Shown: positions 6,856-16,811, numbered from the stretch's first letter. The stretch: 64,000 nt of DNA from Maribacter aquimaris (GCF_014596745.1 NZ_JABTCF010000005.1:124001-188000), one strand, 5' to 3'. Numbers and translations are program-made. The notes: generated from the sequence alone by a model not told the origin.

Positions 6856-9180
6856 TTATTTTTTGGCCCCATAGCCATAGCCATAGCCATAATTGTAATT
6901 CTTGGAGTTCCCCAAGCCCACATTGTTGAGCACAAAGGCCATATGATGCAGTTTCTTGGTGGCGTCCAGGTTTTTCGCAAATTCGATAACCCGCTTGTCG
7001 GTAAAACCGGCCCGTACTACAAAGAGGGTCAGATCGGCATATTCGGATATCAACAAGGTATCGGTCACCAATAAGGTCGGGGCCGTATCGACGATGATAT
7101 AATCGAAATCGGCTTTTGCCTTGGCGATAAAATCGCCAAACCCATCGCCGGACAATAATTCGGCCGCATTCGGGGGAATGGCGCCACTGAAACACACCTT
7201 GTGGTAGTCCCCATTCATGCTGCCATCACGAATTATAGCTGACCAATCCATGGTCGGATCACTTAGGTAATCGGAAAGCCCTATACTTTTCTTACTGTCG
7301 AAATGGTCGTTCAAGGCAGGGTTTCGCAAATCGGCCCCAATAAGCAATACCCTTTTCTTCATACTGGCATAGGCCAAGGAAAGGTTATAGGCGACCAAGG
7401 TCTTGCCTTCGCCTTTGACCCCGGAGGTAACGAAAACCACCTGTGCCTGTCCTTTGTCGTTCTTGGGCAACATATAGTTTACATTCGTACAACCAATACG
7501 GAATGATTCGGCCAAGATCGAACGATCGTTCGGCCCATCAAAACCCTTTTTCCCTTTTATGAAAGGTACCTCGGCAATGATCGGAATATCCGCTTTCAAT
7601 CTTTCGATATCGGAACGATCATGTACTTTGGTATCGAGGGTAAAACGGATATATAGCAAGGCGAAGGGTATGAACATCCCAGCCAAAAGGGATACCGCAT
7701 AGACTATCGTCTTCTTTGGTGATATAGGTATGTCATTCGTAAGCGCGTAGTCCACCACCTTAACCGTAGGGGCCGTAACGGCATAGCTGATGGCGGCTTC
7801 CTCCCGTTTTTGCAAGAGCAATAAAAAGAGGTTTTCCTTAATGCTCTGTTGGCGTTCTATGGAGCGTAGCATTTTTTCCTTTTCCGGTAATCTAGAAAAT
7901 ACGGAGCCTGCCCTGTTTTCTTCACGTTTCAGTTGTTGGAGCGAATTTTTTAATTGGGTACCGTAGATATTTACGGATTTTATGATGTTGACTTTGGCAC
8001 GTTCCAATTGGCCATTCAAATTCTGAAGCGTAGGGTGGTCACTCCCCATGCTCGGCAATAATTTCTCTCTTTCAAGGGACATTTCGTTATAGCCAACCAC
8101 CAAATTGTTTAGACTGGAGTTCTCAATTCCAATATTGGCAGGCAACAAGCCGAAATTACTTTGATTAACGACCGTTTCTTTAAGGATTTGTGAAATGGAT
8201 ATCTGGTTTTCCAGCTGTATTACCTGTTCCTCGGTCTCTGATTTCCGTTGTAGGCTCATTCCTGCATCTGCCTCAATATAGGAGAGGCTGTTGGAGCGCT
8301 TAAAAACCTCCTTTCCCCCTTCAATGGAATCCAGTTCCTGCCCTAGGTAAAGGAAGCGTTCATCTATAAAGTTCAGGGTACGTTGGCTCACTAGTTGGCG
8401 ATCCAAGACCCCGTCTTGGTTAAATTTTTCGATTAGGGTATTAATGATGGCCTCGTTAAGATCCATACTTTCACTTTCTAAGGTAAGGGACAAAATTTCA
8501 CTGTTCTTACTCGTGGTCTCTACCTTAATATCCTTTACCAATTGAAGTACCGTACTTTTCAGAGGGTTTAATACCGCTTTATAGGTAATGCCCTCGTAAA
8601 AGACAGGGTCAATTCCTGGCACCATTTGGATGTCGAAGGGGAGGCCTTCCACCGATTGCCCTGGTTCGTTAATATTTGACGTATATGTCTTTTTATCGGC
8701 GTCTGTAATGCGAATCCCTTTTTCGCTTAATTTAATGATATATGGCTTTGCCCGCCCTAAACTATCCGCATCTATATGTTTTGTAATCTGAAAAGGTGGG
8801 GCCCAAATTCGACTGGTTTTTATATTGCCCACCTCATAGAATGAAATGTCAAGTTGTAATTCATTGACCACTTGCGATAAAATACGATAGGATTTTAGAA
8901 TTTCAATTTCATTTTCCAGATTGATTTTGGAGCCTCCCCCTAAAAGTGACATGGCCTCTGAGGCAATATCCACTTCTTGGGATTCGTCTATGATCTTTAT
9001 TTTGGCTGTGGATTGATAAATGATCGGGGCATATCGCATATAGACCACCCCCAACCCGATGCCAATGATAATTGCCAAAATAAACCAAGGCCAATATCGC
9101 AGGTATTTTAACAGGATATCCTTTATGGCGAAGGTATCATCGGTATCCTCAAAATCCAGATTAAAAGGAGTTTCTTTCAT
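6856..9180 (-). CDS. Wzc-type polysaccharide co-polymerase / tyrosine autokinase
   Basis: A 774-residue inner-membrane protein, the usual length for Bacteroidota Wzc. The first membrane segment is at about 32-52, a long periplasmic Wzz-like region with coiled coil follows to about 495, then a second membrane segment (about 500-522). The cytoplasmic BY-kinase domain has Walker A SGVKGEGKT, Walker A' VLLIGADLRNP and Walker B YIIVDTAPT. The C-terminus is a tyrosine cluster (NYNYGYGYGYG) that would be autophosphorylated. It controls polymerisation and export of the polysaccharide with an outer-membrane Wza, which is absent from this window. It is the last gene of the locus, followed by a terminator, and may have its own promoter at 9191. 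Confidence 0.95.
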   Translation of the reverse strand: MKETPFNLDFEDTDDTFAIKDILLKYLRYWPWFILAIIIGIGLGVVYMRYAPIIYQSTAKIKIIDESQEVDIASEAMSLLGGGSKINLENEIEILKSYRILSQVVNELQLDISFYEVGNIKTSRIWAPPFQITKHIDADSLGRAKPYIIKLSEKGIRITDADKKTYTSNINEPGQSVEGLPFDIQMVPGIDPVFYEGITYKAVLNPLKSTVLQLVKDIKVETTSKNSEILSLTLESESMDLNEAIINTLIEKFNQDGVLDRQLVSQRTLNFIDERFLYLGQELDSIEGGKEVFKRSNSLSYIEADAGMSLQRKSETEEQVIQLENQISISQILKETVVNQSNFGLLPANIGIENSSLNNLVVGYNEMSLEREKLLPSMGSDHPTLQNLNGQLERAKVNIIKSVNIYGTQLKNSLQQLKREENRAGSVFSRLPEKEKMLRSIERQQSIKENLFLLLLQKREEAAISYAVTAPTVKVVDYALTNDIPISPKKTIVYAVSLLAGMFIPFALLYIRFTLDTKVHDRSDIERLKADIPIIAEVPFIKGKKGFDGPNDRSILAESFRIGCTNVNYMLPKNDKGQAQVVFVTSGVKGEGKTLVAYNLSLAYASMKKRVLLIGADLRNPALNDHFDSKKSIGLSDYLSDPTMDWSAIIRDGSMNGDYHKVCFSGAIPPNAAELLSGDGFGDFIAKAKADFDYIIVDTAPTLLVTDTLLISEYADLTLFVVRAGFTDKRVIEFAKNLDATKKLHHMAFVLNNVGLGNSKNYNYGYGYGYGAKK

Positions 9181-9190
9181 CTTTAATATT

Positions 9191-9198
9191 CAAATATA
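9191..9198 (-). promoter_or_regulatory. candidate -7 box TATATTTG for wzc
   Basis: On the minus strand TATATTTG matches TAnnTTTG and ends ten bases before the wzc ATG. A TTG 24 bases further upstream is slightly far for a -33 element. The 105-base gap before wzc, in a locus of otherwise tight genes, fits a separate promoter. Confidence 0.4.
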
Positions 9199-9285
9199 AT
9201 TATGCTTAAAATAATTTAATTACAAATGTACATATTTACCTACTTCCAATATTATCCATTACGGGTCATAAGCACCATAAACAAC

Positions 9286-10062
9286 TTATTTCTCAACTAT
9301 CCGAGTATTTACATAGTACTTTTTAAATCCATTTAAGGACCATAGATATAATAAGTAAAATGAGCGGACAAAACTTAGTTTTTCTACGTCCCGATACACT
9401 TTCCAAACATAGGGGATTAGTTTTAGTTTATTTCTGGATATAGAATCCTTCCGCATTCTGTAAATTACCATAGGCTCTATAATGCCGTAAGCATATTCAA
9501 CTTCCTTTAAAACCGATAGAAAGAAACACCAATCTTGTCGTTTCTTCAAATCGGGCATGTAGTGTTTCCCTATCCGACGTATATCAATAAACGTACTGGA
9601 ACATAATATAGGACAAGATTTCAAAACATCCTTATAAGTGACTTTTTGAGGAACTATAAAATCACTGATCAAAGAATTTAAACCCTCATCTCTTCTTTCA
9701 TAGGAAGAAAAGACAAATTCATAGTTATTGACCAAACAAGTATTCAATGATGTTGCCAAAAAATTGGGAAACCAAAGATCGTCACTGTCTAAAAAAGTGA
9801 TAAAGGTACCCTTTGCAACCGAAATGCCTTTGTTCCTCGCAATACCAGCACCGGATTTCTCAAGATTTTTTATCAACTTAAAGCGCCTGTCTTTTTTCGC
9901 CAATTTTTCAATAATAGCTACCGACCCATCTTCGGAACAATCATCGATCAAAATCATTTCCCAATGGGAATAGGTTTGCTTTAAGACCGTTTCAATTGTT
10001 GCTTCAATAAATTGAGCCGAGTTGTGCACTGGGGTGATGATACTTATTAAATGCCTCTCCAT
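9286..10062 (-). CDS. family 2 glycosyltransferase
   Basis: 258 residues with a GT-A fold: SIITPVHNS at the nucleotide-binding start, LIDDCSEDGS for the first Asp pair, GAGIARNKGI, and the metal-binding TFLDSDDLW. It resembles capsule and teichoic-acid type transferases that add one sugar from a nucleotide donor on the cytoplasmic face. The start overlaps the stop of the upstream CapK-like gene by one base (TAATG), so both are co-translated. Donor and acceptor unknown. Confidence 0.9.
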   Translation of the reverse strand: MERHLISIITPVHNSAQFIEATIETVLKQTYSHWEMILIDDCSEDGSVAIIEKLAKKDRRFKLIKNLEKSGAGIARNKGISVAKGTFITFLDSDDLWFPNFLATSLNTCLVNNYEFVFSSYERRDEGLNSLISDFIVPQKVTYKDVLKSCPILCSSTFIDIRRIGKHYMPDLKKRQDWCFFLSVLKEVEYAYGIIEPMVIYRMRKDSISRNKLKLIPYVWKVYRDVEKLSFVRSFYLLYLWSLNGFKKYYVNTRIVEK

Positions 10063-11345
10063 TATCCTATAGTAGTTATAAAATCGTTTAATTTTTCTTC
10101 CATATTGTGAAGGTTTTTACCATAAAAAATGTTAAAATCGATTTCATCTTTAAAATACTTTTTCAACTCCTTTTCCAATATACCTTCGGAGTTTTCCTCA
10201 TTTTGCTCAATATAAAGATCAACCACACCTTTCATGTGTTGCCTTGCTTGATAATTTAAAATAATGCCATGTTCGATGGATAAGTTTTTTATAACATTGT
10301 AAATCATCCTTCCTGGGAATTCCTGGGATTTTCCAATTATTTTAACCCCTACCCGCCCTTTAATATTTAAAATAACAGGGTGTGCCCTGCCACAGGAACA
10401 TTTAAAATCCTTATCCGCCAACTCTATCATATCTCCCAACCGATATCTAATAATTGGAAAAGATTTAGACAACAGATTTGTTACCAAGATTTCACCATCC
10501 TCTTCCTCTACAATAACGTTTTCCATAGCAATATGCATATTCCCTTCTGGACATTCAAAGGCTATGACACCTGATTCTGCGGACCCATACTCGCTAAGGA
10601 TTTTTAATCCAAATGCTTTTGTCACTTCTTCCTGATAAGCGTCAAAAATCATTTCGGAGGTCCCTTTAATCATTTTAAGTTTATGATCAATTTTCAATCC
10701 CGATCTGTTCACCAGTTTGGCCACTTCATAGATCATTGAGGAATACCCGTGCAAGTACCCTGCGCCTTTAAGATTCTTGGCAAAATATTCTATTTCCTTG
10801 GTATTATAAGAAAATATTCTAAATCTGTTTTGCAAACGATCCAACCATTTGATTCTTAGGGCTTGTTTTGGATCTATATTGTAACCCCAAAGATATCCAT
10901 TCTTATCTGCGGGATGTACCCCGTACCAACTATAGCCCCTAAACATGGCTGCCCGATTACTAGAATCCCATTCTTCATTCTTCAAGAATTCCAAGGATTC
11001 ACCAGTAGTACCGGAAGTCAAGGCCGGGAATACTTTTTTAAAGGGGTAATCAGAGTGTATTGAACTGTTATATCTTATCAAGGCAGTCTTGGAAATCGTT
11101 GGCAATAGCTTCATTTGTTCCAAGTCCTTAAATTCCGAGGGCTTAAAGTTAAGGTCATCAAAGGTGGTCTTGTAAAAAGACGAATACTTATAAGCAAACT
11201 CCAAGAACTCCTTGCACTTTTTAGTTTGATAAGCAATCAACCTTTTATGGGACCAACTATCGGATTTCTTCAAAAACGAAAGATAATCATATAAGGATGG
11301 ATTCCTTAAACGTACACCATATTTAAAAAGTAACTTATGCATCAT
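10062..11345 (-). CDS. CapK-like / phenylacetate-CoA ligase family adenylate-forming enzyme (copy 1)
   Basis: 427 residues of the AMP-forming PaaK/CapK family. TSGTTGESLEF (about 117) is the ATP-phosphate loop, SEYGSAESG the adenylate-binding region, and YRLGD the hinge Asp. A CSCGR pair of cysteines lies just after the hinge. In capsule loci such enzymes are thought to activate an acid for sugar decoration or coupling; no experimental role is established for this clade to my knowledge. It is a close paralogue of the gene at 13206-14492, with near-identical stretches through the catalytic core. Start ATG 11345, immediately followed by a second ATG. Confidence 0.85.
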   Translation of the reverse strand: MMHKLLFKYGVRLRNPSLYDYLSFLKKSDSWSHKRLIAYQTKKCKEFLEFAYKYSSFYKTTFDDLNFKPSEFKDLEQMKLLPTISKTALIRYNSSIHSDYPFKKVFPALTSGTTGESLEFLKNEEWDSSNRAAMFRGYSWYGVHPADKNGYLWGYNIDPKQALRIKWLDRLQNRFRIFSYNTKEIEYFAKNLKGAGYLHGYSSMIYEVAKLVNRSGLKIDHKLKMIKGTSEMIFDAYQEEVTKAFGLKILSEYGSAESGVIAFECPEGNMHIAMENVIVEEEDGEILVTNLLSKSFPIIRYRLGDMIELADKDFKCSCGRAHPVILNIKGRVGVKIIGKSQEFPGRMIYNVIKNLSIEHGIILNYQARQHMKGVVDLYIEQNEENSEGILEKELKKYFKDEIDFNIFYGKNLHNMEEKLNDFITTIG

Positions 11346-11486
11346 AGTATTTTAGTCCTTTTCACATGCCTATCCTTTTTGTATTTGGCTAAGCTTAATT
11401 CTATATTCGTATTTATGGATTTTTATTTGATTTTATTGCCTCATTAAAAACCGTATGTAATATGACAGGTAGTTCTTCTTGAGATT

Positions 11487-13139
11487 TTATTTTTTAAAAG
11501 CAGCATCAAAAACAAATCGATCTTCAATTTGATGCAAATGATGTATGGATATTATTCCTGCATGAAAATCGGGTTCAACGATGCTACTGATTTCCTCTTT
11601 ATAGGAGTTGATCGTTAATTCCTTGATCTTATTAATATTCAAGGCCCTACCATAAATACCATCTACATTTCTTTGGGAAGGCCTATAAATTTCATCACCA
11701 TAACTAAAAACCGCCCCACCATTCCTACCTGTTCTAGAATCTATAATAACCGGATTCTGTGCATGTGGGATTAATCTTTTGAGTTTTATAGAATCAACCT
11801 TATAAATAAACAACTCACTGTTTAGCGGCAAATTCTTAATTTCCTTTTTATTGACGAACAACCATTTTTGCCCCTCATTATCAGTGTAAAAGGATGGATC
11901 TGCCACCATCTCCCCCTCAAAGGCCGTTGTATATAGTTCCCATTTGTCTGGAAATCTAATGCATTTGTAAATCTCCAGCCTTTTGTTGTCCATAGTTTCC
12001 GGCATCAAATATATTTGCCCCTCTTCCTCAAAAACAAATGGGTAGGACAAATGATAGTCCAAATCAAGAATATCAATAATATGGGTCAATTGGTCTTCCT
12101 CAAGAATACCACAAGAAAGTTTTCCCTTTTTTGTTTTATAGCAAAAGGTTTCAAAAAACACATAACATTGATTGCCGTAGCGGAATAGAAAGGGATCTGC
12201 CCAAAATTCATCTTTTGGGGGTATTGTAGGCGTTAATTTAGAGAGTTTAGTGTTTAAAAAATTTCCTTGGCCCAAGAACAAGCTCCACCTTTGATAATTT
12301 GCCCCGAACAACGTGGTATTCATTGATTTATATAGCTTTATGGTAAGTGCCTTGTAAAACCTGATACAGTACTTCAAAACTTCATTGATTTTTGGCCGAG
12401 TAGGAATTGAATTGGAGTTACTCCGTTCAGTGCTGTCTAGATTTATGCCTTTACTTAGTAACCTTAAATTTTTAAGTAACAAAGAAACCGACCCCTCTAA
12501 AACAAGATCTCTTGTTTTTACCAACGACCAATGTAGACTAAAATAGGCCCTATCGATCACAGAATACTGGTTGTTGCCTAATCCTATCTGTTGCAAGGCC
12601 ACTTCAATGGCCGGTTCTTTATATAGTAATTCAAAAAAGCCAATATAATTATAGTGATGTACAGAATTTTTAGAATGTAAAAGTGACCATACACCCAGTT
12701 GTGCCAAGGTGGCTGTTTCGGCTCCAATGTTTTGATGGCCCAGCTGTAACAGTAAATCCAAATCGTATGCTTTAATTTTTTTCAAATCCTCAGGCACAAA
12801 AGCATTTATCCCCTTTTCATCTTCGTCTTGTAACTTTATAGTAGCGCAAGTATTTAAAAAATCATATATGTTCTTTTTATTTATGGTATTGATTTTCTTA
12901 AAAAAGAACTTTCTTTCAACTGCCAATTGCTTTTTAAAAATCCATTCCCCCAAACCCCATTTTGGTACAGTTCGGTGCTTAAATCGTGCTTCTCCATTTT
13001 TTTTATTACTCCTAGGAAATCCAGCATCCAAAATTATTAGAGATAACTCAATTTCAGGATCCTTTCTTATCCCTTCTATTATCCGAAGCTCCCAATTCCC
13101 AAGGCTTTCAAGTTCATTTATAGATACACCTATTCTCAT
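11487..13139 (-). CDS. two-domain protein: formyltransferase-like N-terminus plus GIPC-transferase N-terminal-type beta-propeller
   Basis: 550 residues. The first 200 (MRIGVSINELESLGNWELRI...) look like the formyltransferase-fold domain found in front of some polysaccharide enzymes. The C-terminal half (from about 275) has repeated blades with motifs FWADPFLF, SYPFVFEE, ADPSFY, GGAVF and YRPSQ. These match the domain named after glucosamine inositolphosphorylceramide transferase, a five-bladed propeller resembling GH43/GH32. Function unproven: sugar formylation or transfer to the polysaccharide is an inference from context. Start is ATG 13139; the longer frame needs a TTG at 13169. It lies between two CapK-like paralogues. 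Confidence 0.7.
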   Translation of the reverse strand: MRIGVSINELESLGNWELRIIEGIRKDPEIELSLIILDAGFPRSNKKNGEARFKHRTVPKWGLGEWIFKKQLAVERKFFFKKINTINKKNIYDFLNTCATIKLQDEDEKGINAFVPEDLKKIKAYDLDLLLQLGHQNIGAETATLAQLGVWSLLHSKNSVHHYNYIGFFELLYKEPAIEVALQQIGLGNNQYSVIDRAYFSLHWSLVKTRDLVLEGSVSLLLKNLRLLSKGINLDSTERSNSNSIPTRPKINEVLKYCIRFYKALTIKLYKSMNTTLFGANYQRWSLFLGQGNFLNTKLSKLTPTIPPKDEFWADPFLFRYGNQCYVFFETFCYKTKKGKLSCGILEEDQLTHIIDILDLDYHLSYPFVFEEEGQIYLMPETMDNKRLEIYKCIRFPDKWELYTTAFEGEMVADPSFYTDNEGQKWLFVNKKEIKNLPLNSELFIYKVDSIKLKRLIPHAQNPVIIDSRTGRNGGAVFSYGDEIYRPSQRNVDGIYGRALNINKIKELTINSYKEEISSIVEPDFHAGIISIHHLHQIEDRFVFDAAFKK

Positions 13140-13205
13140 GTTTTTTTTCAAAATTTTTGTGCTTTCCAAGGGTATGTGATCCAGGCCCTCAAAACCAAAC
13201 CAGTG

Positions 13206-14492
13206 TTAATTCTTTAAAGTGGTGATAAAGTTTTTGAGTTTACCATCCATTTTATGTATGTTTTGGCCATATCTTATGGTAAATTCAATATCATCTTTGA
13301 AATAATTCCTAAGTTCCTTTTCAAGAATAGGTCCATTGCCAAGTTCTTCTTGTTCAATATCCATATCCACAAGTCCTTTAAAGTTTTGTCTCAATTGATA
13401 ATTCAATAATATCCCATGTTTCGTCGTTATACCTTTAAAGAAAATATTCAATAGAACACTCGGATATTCATGTACTTTACCTATTATTTTCTCTCCAAGA
13501 CGGCCCTGGACGTCCAGGATAACAGCATGTGCCCTACCACAGGGACATTTATAGTTTGGATCTGCCATTTTTATACTGTCGCCCAGTCTATAACGGATAA
13601 TGGGAAACGATTTTGACAATAAATTAGTGACCAAGATTTGACCATCTTCTTCTTCAACAATAACATTTTCCATGGCTATATGCATATTGCCCTCCGGGCA
13701 TTCAAATGCTATTGCCCCTGACTCTGCTGATCCATACTCCTCGATTATTTTAAGTCCAAACGCCTTCTTAACTTCTTCCTGATAACTATCATAAACTTTT
13801 TCTGAGGTCCCCTTTATCATCTTTAAATCATAATCATCTTTTAACCCTGATTTATTGACCAGTTTGGCCACCTCATAAATTACTGAAGAATACCCGTGTA
13901 GGTATTTGGCCCCTTTAAGATTACGGGCAAATTTTTCAATTTCCGATTGAGTATAGGAGAAAAGTCTAAACCTATTTTGAAGCTTATCCAAAATCTTGAT
14001 TTTCCTTGCTTCTTTTTGGCTAATGTTATACCCCCAGAGGTAGCCGTTTCTATCCCATGGATTAACACCGTACCAAGAGTACCCCCTAAATATTGCAGCC
14101 CTTGTCCCAGAATCCCATTCTTCATTTTTCCAAAACTTCAATAACTGTCCTGAAGTTCCTGAAGTACTCGATATGAACAACTTTTTAAATTGATAATTAG
14201 TTTGGATTTCGTCATTGTACTTTATAAGGTTCTCTTTTGTAAATGGCGGCAATTGCTTTAATTGCTCCAAGTGTTTAAATTCTGAGGGCTTAAACCCATT
14301 TCTATCAAAAAATCCTTTAAAATAGGGAGAGTACTTATAAACAAATTCCAAGAACTCCTTGCATCTTTTGGTTTGATAATCCAATAACTCCTTCTCGGAC
14401 CAACCATCTGATTTCTTCATAAAATCCAGATAACCCATTAAGGAGGGATTTCGCTTTTTTACGCCAAAATTAAAAATAAGCTTCCTTAGCAT
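13206..14492 (-). CDS. CapK-like / phenylacetate-CoA ligase family adenylate-forming enzyme (copy 2)
   Basis: 428 residues, the paralogue of the enzyme at 10062-11345. Conserved features are STSGTSGQLLKF (ATP loop), EEYGSAESGAIAFEC, IIRYRLGD and CPCGRAH. The C-terminal third is more divergent from copy 1 than the core. It presumably activates a different or the same carboxylic acid as an acyl-adenylate. Separation of the copies by the two-domain gene suggests duplication of a gene pair with later loss, or selection for two activation steps. Confidence 0.85.
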   Translation of the reverse strand: MLRKLIFNFGVKKRNPSLMGYLDFMKKSDGWSEKELLDYQTKRCKEFLEFVYKYSPYFKGFFDRNGFKPSEFKHLEQLKQLPPFTKENLIKYNDEIQTNYQFKKLFISSTSGTSGQLLKFWKNEEWDSGTRAAIFRGYSWYGVNPWDRNGYLWGYNISQKEARKIKILDKLQNRFRLFSYTQSEIEKFARNLKGAKYLHGYSSVIYEVAKLVNKSGLKDDYDLKMIKGTSEKVYDSYQEEVKKAFGLKIIEEYGSAESGAIAFECPEGNMHIAMENVIVEEEDGQILVTNLLSKSFPIIRYRLGDSIKMADPNYKCPCGRAHAVILDVQGRLGEKIIGKVHEYPSVLLNIFFKGITTKHGILLNYQLRQNFKGLVDMDIEQEELGNGPILEKELRNYFKDDIEFTIRYGQNIHKMDGKLKNFITTLKN

Positions 14493-14558
14493 CTCATCAT
14501 ATTTAAATAATCAATATACTATATTATCAATGTTAGCTAATGCCAACTTCATTTAGCC

Positions 14559-15569
14559 TTATGACAGCAACTTTTCCCATTGACCGCGAACATGATTCCA
14601 ATCATACTCCTCTGCTTTTAATCTACCCTGTTGGGACAGGCCATGGGCCAGTTTTTCATCTGTGATCAGTTCCTGGATTTTATCAGCAAGACCCGTGGCA
14701 TCATTGGATGCCACATACAGCACCTCCTTATGATCGGTTACCAAATAGGGAACCCCCCCTACATTGGTTGTAATTACGCACATCCCAAGTGCCATACCCT
14801 CTAACATACTTACTGGAGTATTGTCAATTATTGGGTTGCTTACCATAATATCAAAATCTTTGGATTCTTCGATCCAAACCGATTTTTCTTGCTTGGGCAA
14901 AATTGTAACACAGTCTTGAAGATTATGCTCAGAAACATAAGTTACGACCTCATTATAGTGCTCCTCATCAGTATTCCCCAATAGTCGTAGTTCAACAGGA
15001 ATCCCCCTCTTTTTGAGAATATGAATCGCCTTTACGGTCATTAGAGCGTTATACACCTTTTTAAAGCCTCGTAAAGCCAATATTTTTGGGCGAACTTTAG
15101 CGCGTTCCAAATACGGATATTGTTCCAATTGAATAATATTGGGTATCAATTGCACCGTATACCCCTTAGTTTCAAAAAAAGTTTTTAGGTAATGTGAAGG
15201 AGCTACAATATGCAAAGCTCCATTAAATAAATACTTCATCGCCTTCTTTCCCTGACTGAAAACCGCTGGCAAATTCCCCCCGTGAAGTACCAGTATGTAG
15301 TTTTTCTTAAAAATCCGGGACAACAAACCAATCATCTCGGCGTAGATAAGTGCCTTGGTAGAATACACATCAATGACTATATGATCGGCAGCACGTACAT
15401 TTGTCAAAAACCCCATTAACATATCGAACAATCGAAATAGTTTATTTACCTTATCGGAATATGTGCGTATATGCACAATTTTTGACAATAAAGGTTCTAA
15501 AGTTTCCAAGGTAGATTTTGCACTTTGGAATTTCGACGTCTTATTTCCGAAATAAACCACTTTTTTCAT
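14559..15569 (-). CDS. family 4 glycosyltransferase
   Basis: 336 residues with a GT-B fold. The N-terminal half contains VLHGGNLP, the C-terminal half a retaining GT4 donor site with NPIIDNTPVSMLEGMALG, where the usual second Glu motif reads EGMALGM. It adds a sugar to the lipid-linked repeat unit on the inner membrane. The start chosen is ATG 15569 (MKKVVYFGN), the usual beta-strand opening; ATGs at 15641 and 15605 would add up to 24 residues and cannot be excluded. It is separated by 138 bases from the next upstream GT4. Confidence 0.85.
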   Translation of the reverse strand: MKKVVYFGNKTSKFQSAKSTLETLEPLLSKIVHIRTYSDKVNKLFRLFDMLMGFLTNVRAADHIVIDVYSTKALIYAEMIGLLSRIFKKNYILVLHGGNLPAVFSQGKKAMKYLFNGALHIVAPSHYLKTFFETKGYTVQLIPNIIQLEQYPYLERAKVRPKILALRGFKKVYNALMTVKAIHILKKRGIPVELRLLGNTDEEHYNEVVTYVSEHNLQDCVTILPKQEKSVWIEESKDFDIMVSNPIIDNTPVSMLEGMALGMCVITTNVGGVPYLVTDHKEVLYVASNDATGLADKIQELITDEKLAHGLSQQGRLKAEEYDWNHVRGQWEKLLS

Positions 15570-15707
15570 CCTTACTCTGGTGTTATTGATATGGTTGATG
15601 GCCATTATTAGTTTGTTATCACACTTTGATTCTTGAAACATTCAACATTAAAAAAACACAAATTTTCCTCTTAACACTTTGTCTTACATAAAAACAAATG
15701 TTTGAAT

Positions 15708-16811
15708 TCAACCCGACTTCACTTTTTTATCCCCAAGCAATGTTAAATAATTTTCAATCAATACTTCGCTATTAAATAATTTATCAGCCAATATTCTATT
15801 GGTATCACCCATTTTATTAAGTTGTTCCTTTTCCGCTGCCAGTAACTTTTTTAGGGCATTAGAAATTGAAACGATGTCCTCTGGATTGCAGAAAAAACCA
15901 TTTTCATCTTCCTTTAGTAATATTGGTATATCCGAAACCGTACTACAAATGACTGGTTTATTTAAGATCATCGCTTCACAGATTATGTTGGGAAAACCCT
16001 CATAATGACTGAATAGGCCTACCACATCCGATTCCTTAATTTTAACATTCACGTCCTTGATTGGCTCATGAAAGGCAAAAACATCAACCAATCCATAACG
16101 ATCTATTTTTTTCAATGCCTCCAGGTCATGATCTTTTATATCTCGCTCTCCATACCAGTTTATCCGCAATCGCTTTCTTTCGTTTTCCCCCAACATATTA
16201 ACGGCCTCTACCAAACCATTCAGGTTTTTCAACTTCCTTTGATTGGCCAGAATAACCATTTTGAGTTTGTCTTTAAAGAAGTTTGATTTATTGATATTTG
16301 CAGTATCATTGATCCTTAGCATATTGTAAATCACCTTACACTTCCTATTTGGCATTAAAGGGTTTATGCGCCTTACCATCTCCAAATTGGTCTGCGAATT
16401 GGCCACCACATAATCTGCGAATAAATGCACCCAGCGATAAAACCTCCGCTTAAAGGAAGAAAGAATATTCGGATCGGCACTTCTTTCGCCAACGACCAAC
16501 TTCCATTTTCTATATGGGAATCCGGAGACCGTTGCAATAAAGCAGGGAGCCTCAAGAAAGGCCAACACAGCATCATATTGGCCACCCCTTATGAACTTTC
16601 TCATCTTTAAAAGTCTTTTTAAATAATTGGGTTCCACTAAGAAGGTCGTCGGAATATCATTTTCCAGTAATTCGGACGTATAGAAATTTTCATTATGATA
16701 AGCCAAAAAAGAAACCTCATGACCATTCCTTTTAAACCCAATGGCTAAATTTATAAGCTGTCGTTGTGCCCCTCCGGGACATAAACTATTAATTACACAG
16801 AGGATTTTCAT
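15708..16811 (-). CDS. family 4 glycosyltransferase
   Basis: 367 residues, GT-B fold. It starts with MKILCVINSLCPGGAQRQ, the acceptor-side glycine loop of GT4 enzymes, and carries HYEGFPNIICEAM, the Glu-X7-Glu donor motif, near residue 275. Its ATG overlaps the TGA of the polymerase candidate by four bases (ATGA), which shows operon structure and translational coupling. Sugar specificity unknown. Confidence 0.92.
   Translation of the reverse strand: MKILCVINSLCPGGAQRQLINLAIGFKRNGHEVSFLAYHNENFYTSELLENDIPTTFLVEPNYLKRLLKMRKFIRGGQYDAVLAFLEAPCFIATVSGFPYRKWKLVVGERSADPNILSSFKRRFYRWVHLFADYVVANSQTNLEMVRRINPLMPNRKCKVIYNMLRINDTANINKSNFFKDKLKMVILANQRKLKNLNGLVEAVNMLGENERKRLRINWYGERDIKDHDLEALKKIDRYGLVDVFAFHEPIKDVNVKIKESDVVGLFSHYEGFPNIICEAMILNKPVICSTVSDIPILLKEDENGFFCNPEDIVSISNALKKLLAAEKEQLNKMGDTNRILADKLFNSEVLIENYLTLLGDKKVKSG

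Noticed and set aside
6612-7195. Minus frames of 122 and 128 residues near the end of wzc
   Set aside because: They are frame-shifted readings of the wzc C-terminus; the Tyr-Gly repeat in wzc appears as Trp-Leu repeats in them.
13140-13169. Ten-residue N-terminal extension of the two-domain transferase
   Set aside because: It would need a TTG start; ATG 13139 gives the expected beta-strand opening. The same reasoning removed TTG extensions at 1764, 31120, 43333, 50579 and 60039.
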